NCBI RefSeq assembly: GCF_001654915.1 | Contig: NZ_LXEQ01000039.1 | Origin: Buttiauxella ferragutiae | Lineage (GTDB): Bacteria > Pseudomonadota > Gammaproteobacteria > Enterobacterales > Enterobacteriaceae | Direction: 5' to 3' (one strand) | Length of the DNA stretch: 64,000 bases | In this document: positions 18,358-27,591 of the stretch, in pieces | Layout of the letters: every line of letters starts with the position of its first letter | How positions within the stretch are numbered: position 1 is the first letter of the stretch | Notes under the pieces: model-generated | Told to the model about the DNA's origin: nothing | What the model saw: only the letters and a program-made list of their open reading frames with translations | Databases searched by the model: none | Program-made: the position numbers and the translations under genes

Positions 18358-19491
18358 TTAATCCACCGTCGGTGTGGTTGGCGTGAAAATCACACTCAAC
18401 GTTCCGCGATAATGCCCGGCATTTTTATCCCGAATCGAAAATTTATCGACGCTGATAACTAATGGGGCGGGTACGCATAACACGGGATAGGTGAGGCTGG
18501 GCAATCTGACCGGGCGAATTTTGTTCTGGTTGATTTGCGTCCAGACAATACTCTGATTGTTTTGTACCGCCAGCATTCCGCCGGTTTCCGGGTCCTGAAG
18601 TTTAACGTGATAATCAATTCTGTCGCGTTCAGGGCCTTTTGTTCCTTCCTCCCGGAAAATTGAAAAATCGCCGCTCGCCCGGTCTGCTGGCAACACGCCT
18701 TCATCCTTGAGCCGCAATTCAAAGCGGGTACTGTTTGAGTTGTAACCATCGTACAAACACATATCCAGATAAGTGGTATCTTGCGCATACGCGCTGGCAT
18801 CTGGCGCTCCACGCGGGCGTAAATCAAGCTCCACTAAAGGAGCTGCGCTGCTAAATTCCGGGAAATAAATATCAATATGGCTTGGGTCAATGACATTCAG
18901 CTCGATATGGGAATTGAAATCGGCCAGAAATGTTACGGGACTCCACTGCATTAATTTAAAGTGCAAATCAGCCTGCCACAGCCCGCCTACGGGTAATTTT
19001 CGGAGTTCAGCGGCGGGAATAGAGGTGGTGAGTGACGTCTCTGAAGTATGGGCTGTACCAACCTCACAGTCGTAAATGGCGGCAGAATAAATTTGGAAGT
19101 GCCCCTTATATCCGGGACAGTCTCCTCCGAACTCTCGTTGTTCAGAAAAACCGGATAAATTCAGTACCACCTGCATTCCGCTGCGTTTTTCCGTAAATAA
19201 CAGCGGTATCGTTGTAGTCCCGGTGGCAGCCCAGACTTGTTTAGTGCTGCATTTGCCATGCTTTGGATCGCTGTTACTTTCGCAGACCCATCCATTCCTT
19301 CCCCACTTACCATAATCTTCTGTGTCATATCCACCCGATTCGCGCGCCCAGATGCTGATATCGGCGGAAGGCGGTGACACGCGGTCAAAGGTGCGCTGAA
19401 TATTGACCGTGCTGGGTGCCGGTGGTCTTACGTCTGCCTGTGCCCCATATGTCATAGCCCACAGCATGATTAAACTGATTATTCGTTTCAT
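18358..19491 (-). CDS. Class 5 fimbrial tip adhesin (CfaE/CooD-like)
   Basis: A 377-residue secreted protein with a signal peptide (cut near residue 19, AQA). It resembles CfaE/CooD minor pilins of CFA/I and CS1 fimbriae (CblD-like initiator family), which sit at the tip and bind host receptors. Landmarks are the two-domain length, scattered cysteine pairs and the C-terminal strand region ending VIFTPTTPTVD. The start codon overlaps the usher stop (ATGA), so it is the last gene of the fimbrial operon. Receptor specificity cannot be read from sequence. Confidence 0.82.
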   Translation of the reverse strand: MKRIISLIMLWAMTYGAQADVRPPAPSTVNIQRTFDRVSPPSADISIWARESGGYDTEDYGKWGRNGWVCESNSDPKHGKCSTKQVWAATGTTTIPLLFTEKRSGMQVVLNLSGFSEQREFGGDCPGYKGHFQIYSAAIYDCEVGTAHTSETSLTTSIPAAELRKLPVGGLWQADLHFKLMQWSPVTFLADFNSHIELNVIDPSHIDIYFPEFSSAAPLVELDLRPRGAPDASAYAQDTTYLDMCLYDGYNSNSTRFELRLKDEGVLPADRASGDFSIFREEGTKGPERDRIDYHVKLQDPETGGMLAVQNNQSIVWTQINQNKIRPVRLPSLTYPVLCVPAPLVISVDKFSIRDKNAGHYRGTLSVIFTPTTPTVD

Positions 19492-22175
19492 TGTTTTCCT
19501 CCCTGAGCGGATGACGCGGTTTCAACGGCCTGGCTGGATTTCAGTTTCACCAGCAACAATTCATGCACATCGTCAGGCAAATCTTCACGAAGAATGGGTT
19601 GGCAAGATACATCGCCCACGAAGCGGATAATGCCGCGCTGTTTTTTCACCTTCAGAGGGCACTGATAAACGGTGTCCTGGGACAAAACATAAAGCGCTGG
19701 GGCGTTGGTGGTCAGTTCTGCGGTAAATCCGCCTCCCTCGCTGAGCAATAGCATTTTGCTGTTCAGCCCGACAACCGGTTGCGCAGTGACAGCCAGCGGT
19801 AAAAGAAGGCGGCCAGTAAAGCCATAACGATGCTCAATCTGTACATGGCGTAGGCGTAATTTACCCGGCAGCAGCATAATATTTCGCCCTCCCGCTCCAT
19901 TGACGATATTGGTTGTGCTGCCCTGATTGAGCGGTGCACTGCTGTCGCTCACGTCTACCACCGCAGGCTCGAAGCCCATTAACGGGAATAATGCTGCTCC
20001 CCCTTGTGTGATATGTGCGGTACGGTTTCCGCTAACTTGCGCGTCCACGGCAATGCCTTCATCCACTCCAGCAGAGTCTTCAATATCTACCAGTACGGCA
20101 GAGGAGGGTTCATTGAAACCTGCCGCACCCCAGTGAATGCCTTCCCGGCTGGCAGCAACGGTTGAACTCCAGGTTCCGCTGAATGCGGTAGTATGTTTAT
20201 TGTCTTGCTGGTCATAACTGTCAGACAGCGCCGAACTCAGGTTGCCGTATTGCCCCTCCAGTCGCCCACTGATCCCGGTATCCAGCGTATCGGTGTTGAT
20301 GCCACCCGCTTCAAGCGTCAACTCTTTGTGTTTATCACGATCCTGATACCAGCTATGCGCGACGTTATAAGACAGTTGTGATGGCTGGTTTTCGCTGTCA
20401 CGGTAATCCGTGCTCAGACGGGTTGACTGGCTGTTGCCTGTTTCATCAGCGCGGGGGGACTGGTTCACGGAAAGTGAAAGGTACACGCCATTATCTGTGC
20501 CGTTGAAACCGTCATCCTCGCGCCGGAAAACACCCAGCGTTGTATTGAATATCCAGTCGCTGCGGCTGAATGCTCGCGAGGCGCTGAACTGTAGCGTTTT
20601 CGAGGTGTTATTTTCACTGGCCTGTTGTAACAGGTTGTCTTCGTAGCTTTTGTCTTCCTCCCACGGCGTGTGGTAGTCAGAATTATTTTTTGTGCGGATG
20701 TAGCCCAGCATAAAATTCCATGCCAGGGCATTAGCCGTGAGTGTGGCATTCAGACTCTCATAACATCCCTGGCTACTGTAATCGTTACTGTCATTTTGGG
20801 TGCTAGAACAATGGTCGCCGGAAGAAGAAAAACGATAAATGTTCAGGCCGGGCATGTTGTTGGCAGACCAGTTAATTTGTTCGCTGTTGCCCTGGCTTCC
20901 TTCTGTGCTGTGAAACAGTCTGCCGATCAGGTCAACGGTACCCGCAGCGTCCAAATCCTGGGAATAATCTATGCCGGGTTCAATGTAACCGGCGCTGTCT
21001 ACAGCTGCCGTGCCCAGCGTGAAAGAAAGTGTAGAGATCAACGGAACGCGCACGCCAGCCTGGAAGGCTGCGTTGTCCTGCGTGTCGCTGTCGCTTATTT
21101 TGCCACCCTGTATAAACCAGTGGGCTTTACCGTCATCCAGCCCGCCAGTTTTGGTAAACGGGGCGCTTTCGGTGCGCACAAGCTGGTTACTTTCATAGAC
21201 GCGCAGGCTGACGTTGTAACTCCCCGAGGGGAATAATGCGTTATCAATATTCTGGTTGCCGGGCGAGAGATAAAAAGAGCCAAGCAGTTGTTCATTACGG
21301 TAAGCATCGACCCGCGCACTACGGGTCAGCAGAATAGTAAGCGGTGTACCCTGGCCTGCCTGTTCACGGTTCAGGTAACTCATTGTGGTGCCGATACGCA
21401 CGCCGTCAATGGCTCCGAGGGGCAGGAAACTGAAGTTGAAATTCCCTCCCTGGTTGTTGAATAACATTCGGCTGTCCATGCGGCCCAACTGCGTGTAATA
21501 ACGTTGCCCAATGTCATAGCGATAATAAAGATCGTTAAGATCAGCCTGGTTATCGTAGTCATCTTCATTTTGTGAGGCTGAAAATGACCAGTCACCACCG
21601 ATATAACTGTTGTCGCTGACCCCCAGCGCACCCGAGCCCTGTATATAAAAATTGCTGAAGTCTTCCTGAGCAAGAAAGTTCATATCCTGCTGGTGAATAA
21701 AGGCATTCACCACATCTGTGGTAGTCGGGGAGAGATATAAAGACTGCTCACCGGAAGCGGGGAGCCACTCCTTCTTTATAAACAGAGTTACGCTGTTTTC
21801 ATTGTTATCGTAAATAGCATCAACGCTGTCAGTTTTAATAAACCCACAACCGGTACTTTGCTGTCCATAACTGCAAGCAAGAATATCATTGCGCGCCAAA
21901 GGTGCCGCCAGGGCATTAAGGATTTGCTGGTAATCTCTATCGGTGGGTTTTACGGGTAATTCGAGTGCGGCGAGGACTTTTTCTGGCTCGAGGAATTTCA
22001 CGCTATCCAGACTGACAATTGCATCAAAAAGGCCGACATGTTTAGCCGCTATCACTACATCGACACGCTCCTGTATACCCTGCGCAAGAATTTCAAACCC
22101 GGCGGGGATTTTTAAAGAGGCTGCATTAGTATTCAGTGAAAATGTGGCAAGGAGTATAAAATAATATTTCTTCAT
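19488..22175 (-). CDS. Class 5 (alternate) fimbrial outer-membrane usher (CfaC/CooC-like)
   Basis: An 895-residue outer-membrane usher. The start at MKKYYFILLATFSLNTNA gives a normal signal peptide; an ATG twelve codons upstream is in frame but would spoil it. The protein shows usher features such as the barrel segment FYIQGSGALGVSDNSYIGGDWSFSAS and the plug-type region YRNEQLLGSFYLSPGNQNIDN. The C-terminal domain is short, as in the alternate chaperone-usher family. It exports and assembles the subunits encoded around it. Confidence 0.87.
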   Translation of the reverse strand: MKKYYFILLATFSLNTNAASLKIPAGFEILAQGIQERVDVVIAAKHVGLFDAIVSLDSVKFLEPEKVLAALELPVKPTDRDYQQILNALAAPLARNDILACSYGQQSTGCGFIKTDSVDAIYDNNENSVTLFIKKEWLPASGEQSLYLSPTTTDVVNAFIHQQDMNFLAQEDFSNFYIQGSGALGVSDNSYIGGDWSFSASQNEDDYDNQADLNDLYYRYDIGQRYYTQLGRMDSRMLFNNQGGNFNFSFLPLGAIDGVRIGTTMSYLNREQAGQGTPLTILLTRSARVDAYRNEQLLGSFYLSPGNQNIDNALFPSGSYNVSLRVYESNQLVRTESAPFTKTGGLDDGKAHWFIQGGKISDSDTQDNAAFQAGVRVPLISTLSFTLGTAAVDSAGYIEPGIDYSQDLDAAGTVDLIGRLFHSTEGSQGNSEQINWSANNMPGLNIYRFSSSGDHCSSTQNDSNDYSSQGCYESLNATLTANALAWNFMLGYIRTKNNSDYHTPWEEDKSYEDNLLQQASENNTSKTLQFSASRAFSRSDWIFNTTLGVFRREDDGFNGTDNGVYLSLSVNQSPRADETGNSQSTRLSTDYRDSENQPSQLSYNVAHSWYQDRDKHKELTLEAGGINTDTLDTGISGRLEGQYGNLSSALSDSYDQQDNKHTTAFSGTWSSTVAASREGIHWGAAGFNEPSSAVLVDIEDSAGVDEGIAVDAQVSGNRTAHITQGGAALFPLMGFEPAVVDVSDSSAPLNQGSTTNIVNGAGGRNIMLLPGKLRLRHVQIEHRYGFTGRLLLPLAVTAQPVVGLNSKMLLLSEGGGFTAELTTNAPALYVLSQDTVYQCPLKVKKQRGIIRFVGDVSCQPILREDLPDDVHELLLVKLKSSQAVETASSAQGGKQ

Positions 22176-22298
22176 TGATGTACGCCTGCACGGGGAAATA
22201 ATACCCATCATCCAACTTTTATTAACTAAGAAGGAAATGATCGCTGAATATAAATACAGCCAGCATATTACTGGCTGTATTCGGAGAAAAAGGGCGAA

Positions 22299-22832
22299 TT
22301 ATGGCCCTGTAACGACATCCTGATAAAGATAAATACTGACCACACCCTGATACATACCGGTTTCCACAGGCCCTTTAGTCGCCTGGGCAATGGTTAACTC
22401 TTTCGACACAGAGCCGGTTTTTGCTGCATCTGCGCCATTAGGGAACAGAACCGCGGTGGTGATATCAATCGGTGTGGTGCTGCTCATTACTTCACCGCCC
22501 CAGCTTACAGAAAGAGGGATCAGGGTAGCCGTCGGCCCGGTGTTATTCACTAACTGCGCGTCAGTGATTAATTGCAGATGCACATCACCAGCGGTAGAAG
22601 CGGTGGCATTTGACCATATTTTTGTCATCAGAGAGACAGGAGATAAACCATTACCTGGAATATATTGCATATCTACCGATTTCGGTAACGCGCTACCGTC
22701 AGAAAGTGTCATATCAATACTGGCATCAACGTTTGCTGTAACAGTAATATCTTTCTGCACGGCAACCGCTGAGCCTGCCAATGAAATAAACAAGGCAGCA
22801 ACAGTAAGGGGTTTAACCATAAATGACTTCAT
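22299..22832 (-). CDS. Class 5 major fimbrial subunit (CfaB/CooA-like)
   Basis: A 177-residue pilin precursor. After the signal peptide (MKSFMVKPLTVAALFISLAGSAVA) the mature protein begins VQKDITVTANVDASIDM, the hallmark N-terminal donor strand of CFA/I and CS1 major pilins, and later has ISVSWGGE-like LSVSWGGEVMS. AAGGA lies eight bases upstream of the ATG at 22832. It stands between the decayed subunit copy and the usher. The subunit should form the shaft of the fimbria. Confidence 0.88.
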   Translation of the reverse strand: MKSFMVKPLTVAALFISLAGSAVAVQKDITVTANVDASIDMTLSDGSALPKSVDMQYIPGNGLSPVSLMTKIWSNATASTAGDVHLQLITDAQLVNNTGPTATLIPLSVSWGGEVMSSTTPIDITTAVLFPNGADAAKTGSVSKELTIAQATKGPVETGMYQGVVSIYLYQDVVTGP

Positions 22833-22902
22833 TAAATTATCCTTAATATAATTAAATTTACAATAGAGTTAAGTAACATGTCGTTACTGGTGTTTCGGTA
22901 TT

Positions 22903-23017
22903 ATTCCCGTCATACTTCAAGTTACATGTGCGTTGGCATTCCGCGCTCACCCCAGTCATTTACTCAATTAAGCTCCAGAGGATTCACTTGATTGCCATCT
23001 ACCTGTATCTTGAAGTC
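22903..23017. repeat. Diverged ERIC repeat inside the fimbrial operon
   Basis: The stretch runs from CCCGTCATACTTCAAGTTAC to TATCTTGAAGTCGGCGG and contains the ERIC core GCGCTCACCCCAGTCATTTA. It is more diverged than the copies at 3643 and 44603. It lies between the fimbrial pseudogene and the intact major subunit. Confidence 0.75.
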
Positions 23018-23032
23018 GGCGGATATAATTAG

Positions 23033-23338
23033 TTAGGGTGTATCGGTAGTGCATTGGTGAATGTAAATACTGACCACTCCATAATATAAATCAGTATTTA
23101 ATTGACCCTAATTCAACATTGATATTACTAGCGGCCTAGCCAGTGATCCAGTATTAACTCTACTCTCCGTATCGGGGAATAATGTTGATGTGGGGAAGCA
23201 AATATCAGTATTAACGCCAGCGTTTAATCTACCCCCCCAGGTAACTTTTAAATCGGCATTAGTATTGATACTTTCATCGTAAGAAAATGGGATAAGCTTA
23301 GGGGCTAAAGGCAGATTCAGGCATATACCACCTGACAC
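23033..23338 (-). pseudogene. Decayed second major fimbrial subunit
   Basis: The frame starting near 23338 aligns without gaps to the C-terminal half of the intact neighbour: LKVTWGGRLNAG against LSVSWGGEVMSS, and TSTLFPDTESRVNTGS against TAVLFPNGADAAKTGS. A TAG at about 23105 interrupts it where the intact copy has Lys. The same frame then continues as NTDLYYGVVSIYIHQ, matching ETGMYQGVVSIYLYQ, to a TAA at 23033. The signal peptide and roughly the first 70-80 residues are missing; the chaperone stop is only 7 bp upstream. It is a remnant of a duplicated pilin gene. Confidence 0.82.
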
Positions 23339-23345
23339 ATAATTT

Positions 23346-24062
23346 TTAGTTTAGATTAAATTCAACGCTGGTGACTTTTTTATCAATCCAGTTTTTATAT
23401 TTAACCATAACTCTTTCATAACCTACTGTGGCGGGCAATGAGTATTGCTTATCAGGGAATATATTACGATTATCTTTTTCCCATTGGCATTCAGCGTCTT
23501 CTTTTCCATGCTGACACAAACCCACATCAATAATTTTCACACGCTGTGTGCCATTATTTTGTAAATACCGATTATCTTTAGTCAGGGAAATATCAATTTT
23601 GGGCTGACTGGGGGGGACAGTCACTAAAATTCCCCAGACAAGATTCACACTGACATCGGTTTTAATCTCTGTTCCTGTCGTAGTCGATGATGGTTCATCA
23701 AGCGACGGCACACTCTCAAACATGACGCGATAGATTTCTTCTTTTTCTGGCATGTTCATGGCGACAAAGCGGATAAGCTTACTGCTGCCGCCGGGAATGG
23801 CAAATTTAGGCGGCATAATGGCTAAGCCATTTTCGCTTCCGGTCTCGACAACAACTTCTTTTTCTTCGGGAGTGCCGGGATTAGTTATTTTAAGCAGGCG
23901 GGTTTTTACAAACTGCACATCATTAGTTTTTGATAATAACCTTACGCTGCCTTCGCCTTTTGTATCAAGGCCCACAGCCATCGGGTAAACAGTAATGTTT
24001 GCCTGGGTAATAGTACAATAAAGAAAACACATCCAGGCTACCGGGCGGAAAAATGTGGACAT
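23346..24062 (-). CDS. Class 5 fimbrial periplasmic chaperone (CfaA/CooB-like)
   Basis: A 238-residue precursor with a signal peptide (cut near residue 21). The domain pattern is that of PapD-like chaperones of the alternate family: NITVYPMAVGLDTKGEGSVRLLSKT at the start, then ITNPGTPEEKEVVV, and PGGSSKLIRFVAM in the strand that complements subunits. It is the first gene of the operon, the position of CooB/CfaA in CS1 and CFA/I. It protects subunits in the periplasm before delivery to the usher. Confidence 0.83.
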   Translation of the reverse strand: MSTFFRPVAWMCFLYCTITQANITVYPMAVGLDTKGEGSVRLLSKTNDVQFVKTRLLKITNPGTPEEKEVVVETGSENGLAIMPPKFAIPGGSSKLIRFVAMNMPEKEEIYRVMFESVPSLDEPSSTTTGTEIKTDVSVNLVWGILVTVPPSQPKIDISLTKDNRYLQNNGTQRVKIIDVGLCQHGKEDAECQWEKDNRNIFPDKQYSLPATVGYERVMVKYKNWIDKKVTSVEFNLN

Positions 24063-24396
24063 AAATTAAAATCCTTAGTTACAGGCAGTCACTAAATCTT
24101 AATGATTAAGCAGAAACAGATACCAGACAAATCCGGAAGGACTATAAAAAATTAAATTGATTTAATATATGTAAAAAAATAGATCGATAAGATCAATATA
24201 TTTAATCGTGAGGCTTGATGGGCGTGGTAATTCATTTGTGACGTGAATTGATGATAATACATTAATAGTTTTTGATAAATAATTAACTTTGAAATATGAC
24301 AAATTAAATCAGGAATATCAGGAGGTGGTTTATGAGGAGGGAGCCACTTTTTATAGGGATAAAAAATGGCTTTCAGGAAGTTAATGTAGTTTGCGG
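24063..24396. other. AT-rich gap upstream of the fimbrial operon
   Basis: These 334 bp between moeB and the chaperone gene are much richer in A and T than the flanks. They should hold the fimbrial promoter on the minus strand. I see no clear gene; the 84-codon minus-strand frame here overlaps the end of moeB and has no ribosome site or family resemblance. AT-rich DNA next to horizontally acquired fimbriae is a usual H-NS target, which is an inference. Confidence 0.5.
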
Positions 24397-25146
24397 TTAC
24401 CCGCACACCTCACATTGCGGATTGCGCGGCAGTTTCATCTCGCGGAACTGGCAGGTCATCGCGTCGTACATCACGATTTTCCCGCTGGCCGGCGTGCCGT
24501 AATGCGCCAGCAGTTTGATGGCTTCCATCGCTTGTAAAGAACCAATAACGCCGACTAACGGTGCCATCACACCCGCTTCAACACAGGTGAGCGCGTTGTC
24601 GCCAAACAGGCGGCTCAGGCAGCGGTAACACGGTTCGCCATCCTGATAAGTGAATACGCTGATTTGCCCTTCCATACGAATGGCCGCAGCGGAAACCAGC
24701 GGTTTTTTCAGCGTAAAACAACACTGATTGAGCTGATTGCGAATCGCCACGTTATCAGTGCAATCCAGTACCAGATCGTGCTTCGCTACTAACTCCAGCA
24801 GTTGCGTTTCATCAAGCAGCGCATTAACCGTATCAATCTGAATATGCGGGTTGATTGCGGCCAGCGCATTGCGCGCAGAGTCGACTTTTAACTGCCCAAT
24901 TGTGGCATCGCGGTGCAGGGTCTGGCGCTGCAAATTAGACAGCGCCACAGTATCAAAATCTAACAATGTCAGGTGGCCGACACCTGCCGCCGCCAGATAC
25001 GGCGCGCTGGCGCAACCGAGACCGCCGAGCCCAACAATCAAAACACGCGCGGCTTTCAACGCTTCCTGGCCGTCAAAATCAAAACCACGCAAAATAATTT
25101 GCCGGTTGTAGCGCATCATTTCTTGATCGCTCAGTTCAGCGCTCAT
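24397..25146 (-). CDS. moeB: MoeB, molybdopterin-synthase adenylyltransferase
   Basis: MoeB adenylates the C terminus of the MoaD subunit of molybdopterin synthase in molybdenum cofactor synthesis. The 249-residue protein has the ATP-binding motif VLIVGLGGLGCASAPYLA, the conserved RQ region of ThiF/E1-like proteins (SNLQRQTLH) and two CxxC zinc sites (CYRC, CEVC). It follows moeA by two bases, forming the moeAB operon as in E. coli. Confidence 0.96.
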   Translation of the reverse strand: MSAELSDQEMMRYNRQIILRGFDFDGQEALKAARVLIVGLGGLGCASAPYLAAAGVGHLTLLDFDTVALSNLQRQTLHRDATIGQLKVDSARNALAAINPHIQIDTVNALLDETQLLELVAKHDLVLDCTDNVAIRNQLNQCCFTLKKPLVSAAAIRMEGQISVFTYQDGEPCYRCLSRLFGDNALTCVEAGVMAPLVGVIGSLQAMEAIKLLAHYGTPASGKIVMYDAMTCQFREMKLPRNPQCEVCG

Positions 25147-25148
25147 GG

Positions 25149-26381
25149 TTAGCCCCCAAACAGATGATTAAATGGCTCAACGTCAACCCAGTCGCCCGCC
25201 TCAACGTTACTACGTTCAAGCTCCAGTACGATAAAACAGTTGGCCTGGCTAAATGAGCTGAAAATATGTGAACCCTGATGGCCAGTGCTCAATACTTCTA
25301 ATTGCCCATCTTCACCGGTACGCATAATGCCACGCTGGAAATCGAGGCGGCCGGGGGATTTTTTCAGGCGGCCGACGGTACGCACACGCTGGCGTGGTGG
25401 CAGGGCATTACCTTGCTGGCCGCTTAATTTGGCTAACAGCGGCTGAACCAATTGGTAGAAGGTTAGTGCCGCAGAAACTGGATTACCCGGCAGGCCGCAG
25501 AACCAGCTGTTTTTCAGGCGACCAAAGGCAAACGGTTTACCTGGTTTAATTGCCAGTTTCCAGAAACCAACTTCACCGAGTTCTTCAAGCAACTGTTTGG
25601 TGTAATCCGCTTCACCGACCGAAACGCCGCCGCTGCTGATCACCACATCGGCCTGGCTGTCAGCTTCAATAAATGCCGCTCGCAGAGTTTCAGGATCATC
25701 ACGGATAATCCCTAAATCAATGACCTCGCAACCTAATTGCTCAAGCATGATATGCACCGCCAGGCGGTTGGTGTCGTAAATTTGCCCTTCGCCAAGCGGA
25801 GTGCCTGGCAGTTGCAGTTCATCACCGGTTGAGAACACGGCGACGCGAATCGCGCGTAGCACCGCGACTTCGGCGATACCCAGTGAGGCAATTAGAGGTA
25901 ATTCCGCGGCAGTCAGTTTTTTACCCGCAGGTAGCACGCTCGCGCCCTGGCGAATATCTTCGCCACGCAGGCGAACGTTTTGCCCGTTTTTCACGGCTTC
26001 GTTAAAACGCACGCCGCTTTCGGTGACGGTGGTTTCTTCCTGCATCACCACCGCGTCGGTACCTGCTGGCACCGGTGCACCGGTCATAATGCGAATGCAG
26101 GTTGCCTCCGGCCATTCACCGCTAAAAGGTTGACCAGCGAAAGCTTTTCCCGCCACCGGCAATGCCGTACCTAACGCCAAATCTTTCAGGCGTACCGCGT
26201 AGCCATCCATTGCAGAGTTATCAAACCCCGGGACATCAATTGGTGAAGTGACAGGGTGCGAGGTAATGCGCCCGGCAGCCTTCAGCAAAGGGATGGACTC
26301 AGATTCGGTGACAGGAACAATACGCGACAACATCTGTTCCATTGCGGTTTCGAGGGGGATAAGACCGGCGGTAAATTCCAT
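25149..26381 (-). CDS. moeA: MoeA, molybdopterin molybdenumtransferase
   Basis: MoeA inserts molybdate into adenylylated molybdopterin to make the mature cofactor. The 410-residue protein carries the N-terminal linker (DVPGFDNSAMDGYA), the MogA-like domain (DVVISSGGVSVGEADYTK, KPGKPFAFG, GLPGNPVSA) and the small C-terminal domain. It is the first gene of moeAB and is divergent from iaaA. It supplies the cofactor needed by the oxidoreductase encoded at 56.9 kb. Confidence 0.96.
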   Translation of the reverse strand: MEFTAGLIPLETAMEQMLSRIVPVTESESIPLLKAAGRITSHPVTSPIDVPGFDNSAMDGYAVRLKDLALGTALPVAGKAFAGQPFSGEWPEATCIRIMTGAPVPAGTDAVVMQEETTVTESGVRFNEAVKNGQNVRLRGEDIRQGASVLPAGKKLTAAELPLIASLGIAEVAVLRAIRVAVFSTGDELQLPGTPLGEGQIYDTNRLAVHIMLEQLGCEVIDLGIIRDDPETLRAAFIEADSQADVVISSGGVSVGEADYTKQLLEELGEVGFWKLAIKPGKPFAFGRLKNSWFCGLPGNPVSAALTFYQLVQPLLAKLSGQQGNALPPRQRVRTVGRLKKSPGRLDFQRGIMRTGEDGQLEVLSTGHQGSHIFSSFSQANCFIVLELERSNVEAGDWVDVEPFNHLFGG

Positions 26382-26560
26382 GAAAGCTCCTGCAACGCGG
26401 GAAAAATATGGCGAACATTATGTCAGAGAAATGCCTGGTGCTGAATGTTCCATTGGGAGTAATCGAATTCGGCATTTTCCTTTACATCACATTTACATCT
26501 TTCTATATTCAAAAATCGTCTCATAGCGATTCAATTTATCTGATATTTATAGCTTTCCCT

Positions 26561-26588
26561 GGTCGGATAAGCGCAGCGTCATCTGACC
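26561..26588. repeat. REP unit between moeA and iaaA
   Basis: A single palindromic REP unit, GGTCGGATAAG ... GTCATCTGACC, resembling those after ybiT. It lies 50 bp before iaaA. Confidence 0.65.
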
Positions 26589-26637
26589 ACACAACGGACT
26601 CCGACAATATAACGAACTCTGACAAGGCAATGTCGAA

Positions 26638-27591
26638 ATGAGCAAAGCAGTAATCGCCATTCACGGTGGCGCGGGAGCCATTACTCGTGCACAACTCAGC
26701 CCTGAAAAAGAGCTGCTATATATTAAAGCTTTATCGGAAATCGTTGAGGTGGGCCAGTCCGTGCTGGGTGCGGGCGGCAGCGCGTTAGACGCCGTCACCG
26801 AAGCGGTGCGCTTGCTCGAAGAATGCCCGTTGTTTAACGCCGGTATCGGCGCCGTCTTTACCCACGACGGCACCCATGAACTGGACGCCTGCATCATGGA
26901 TGGCAACACCCTCGAAGCGGGTGCCGTGGCGGGTGTCAGCCATATTCGCAACCCCGTTCTGGCAGCGCGCCAGGTGCTGGAACACAGCCCACATGTGCTG
27001 TTGATTGGGCGCGGTGCAGAAAACTTTGCACAGCAACAAGGCCTTGAGCCTGTTTCGCCGGACATCTTTTTCACTCAGGAACGCTGGGATCAACTACAAC
27101 GTGCCCGAACCAGCCAGCAAACCGTGCTTGATCACGATGGTGGTGAGCCGATCAATTCAGATACCAAATTTGGCACGGTCGGAGCCGTGGCACTCGATCA
27201 ATATGGCAATTTGGCCGCCGCAACCTCTACGGGCGGGATGACCAACAAAATGCCAGGCCGCGTAGGCGATTCACCGATTATCGGTGCGGGTTGCTATGCC
27301 AATAACGCCAATGTGGCCGTCTCTTGTACCGGAACTGGCGAAGTATTTATGAAAACGCTTGCGGCCTACGATATTGCAGCGTTGATGGAATATGGCGGGC
27401 TGAGTCTGCAACAAGCGACAGAACGCGTAGTGATGGAAAAACTTCCGGCGCTGCAAGGCAGTGGCGGGGTGATTGCTATCGATAACGAAGGCAATGTGGC
27501 GTTGCCATTTAATAGTGAAGGGATGTACCGCGGCTACGGTTATGTCGGGGACGCCCCAAACGTTGGAATTTATCACAGCCAGGAGCATTGA
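26638..27591 (+). CDS. iaaA: IaaA, isoaspartyl peptidase/L-asparaginase
   Basis: An Ntn-hydrolase that cleaves isoaspartyl dipeptides and asparagine after self-cleavage. The 317-residue precursor shows the autoprocessing site DTKFG-TVGAVA with the nucleophile Thr180, which becomes the N terminus of the beta subunit. It is the first gene of the iaaA-gsiABCD operon; its stop overlaps the gsiA start (TGATG). The arrangement equals E. coli. Confidence 0.95.
   Translation: MSKAVIAIHGGAGAITRAQLSPEKELLYIKALSEIVEVGQSVLGAGGSALDAVTEAVRLLEECPLFNAGIGAVFTHDGTHELDACIMDGNTLEAGAVAGVSHIRNPVLAARQVLEHSPHVLLIGRGAENFAQQQGLEPVSPDIFFTQERWDQLQRARTSQQTVLDHDGGEPINSDTKFGTVGAVALDQYGNLAAATSTGGMTNKMPGRVGDSPIIGAGCYANNANVAVSCTGTGEVFMKTLAAYDIAALMEYGGLSLQQATERVVMEKLPALQGSGGVIAIDNEGNVALPFNSEGMYRGYGYVGDAPNVGIYHSQEH

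Noticed and set aside
24152..24406. An 84-codon minus-strand frame upstream of the fimbrial chaperone
   Set aside because: It overlaps the end of moeB, lies in AT-rich DNA, has no ribosome site and resembles no protein I know.
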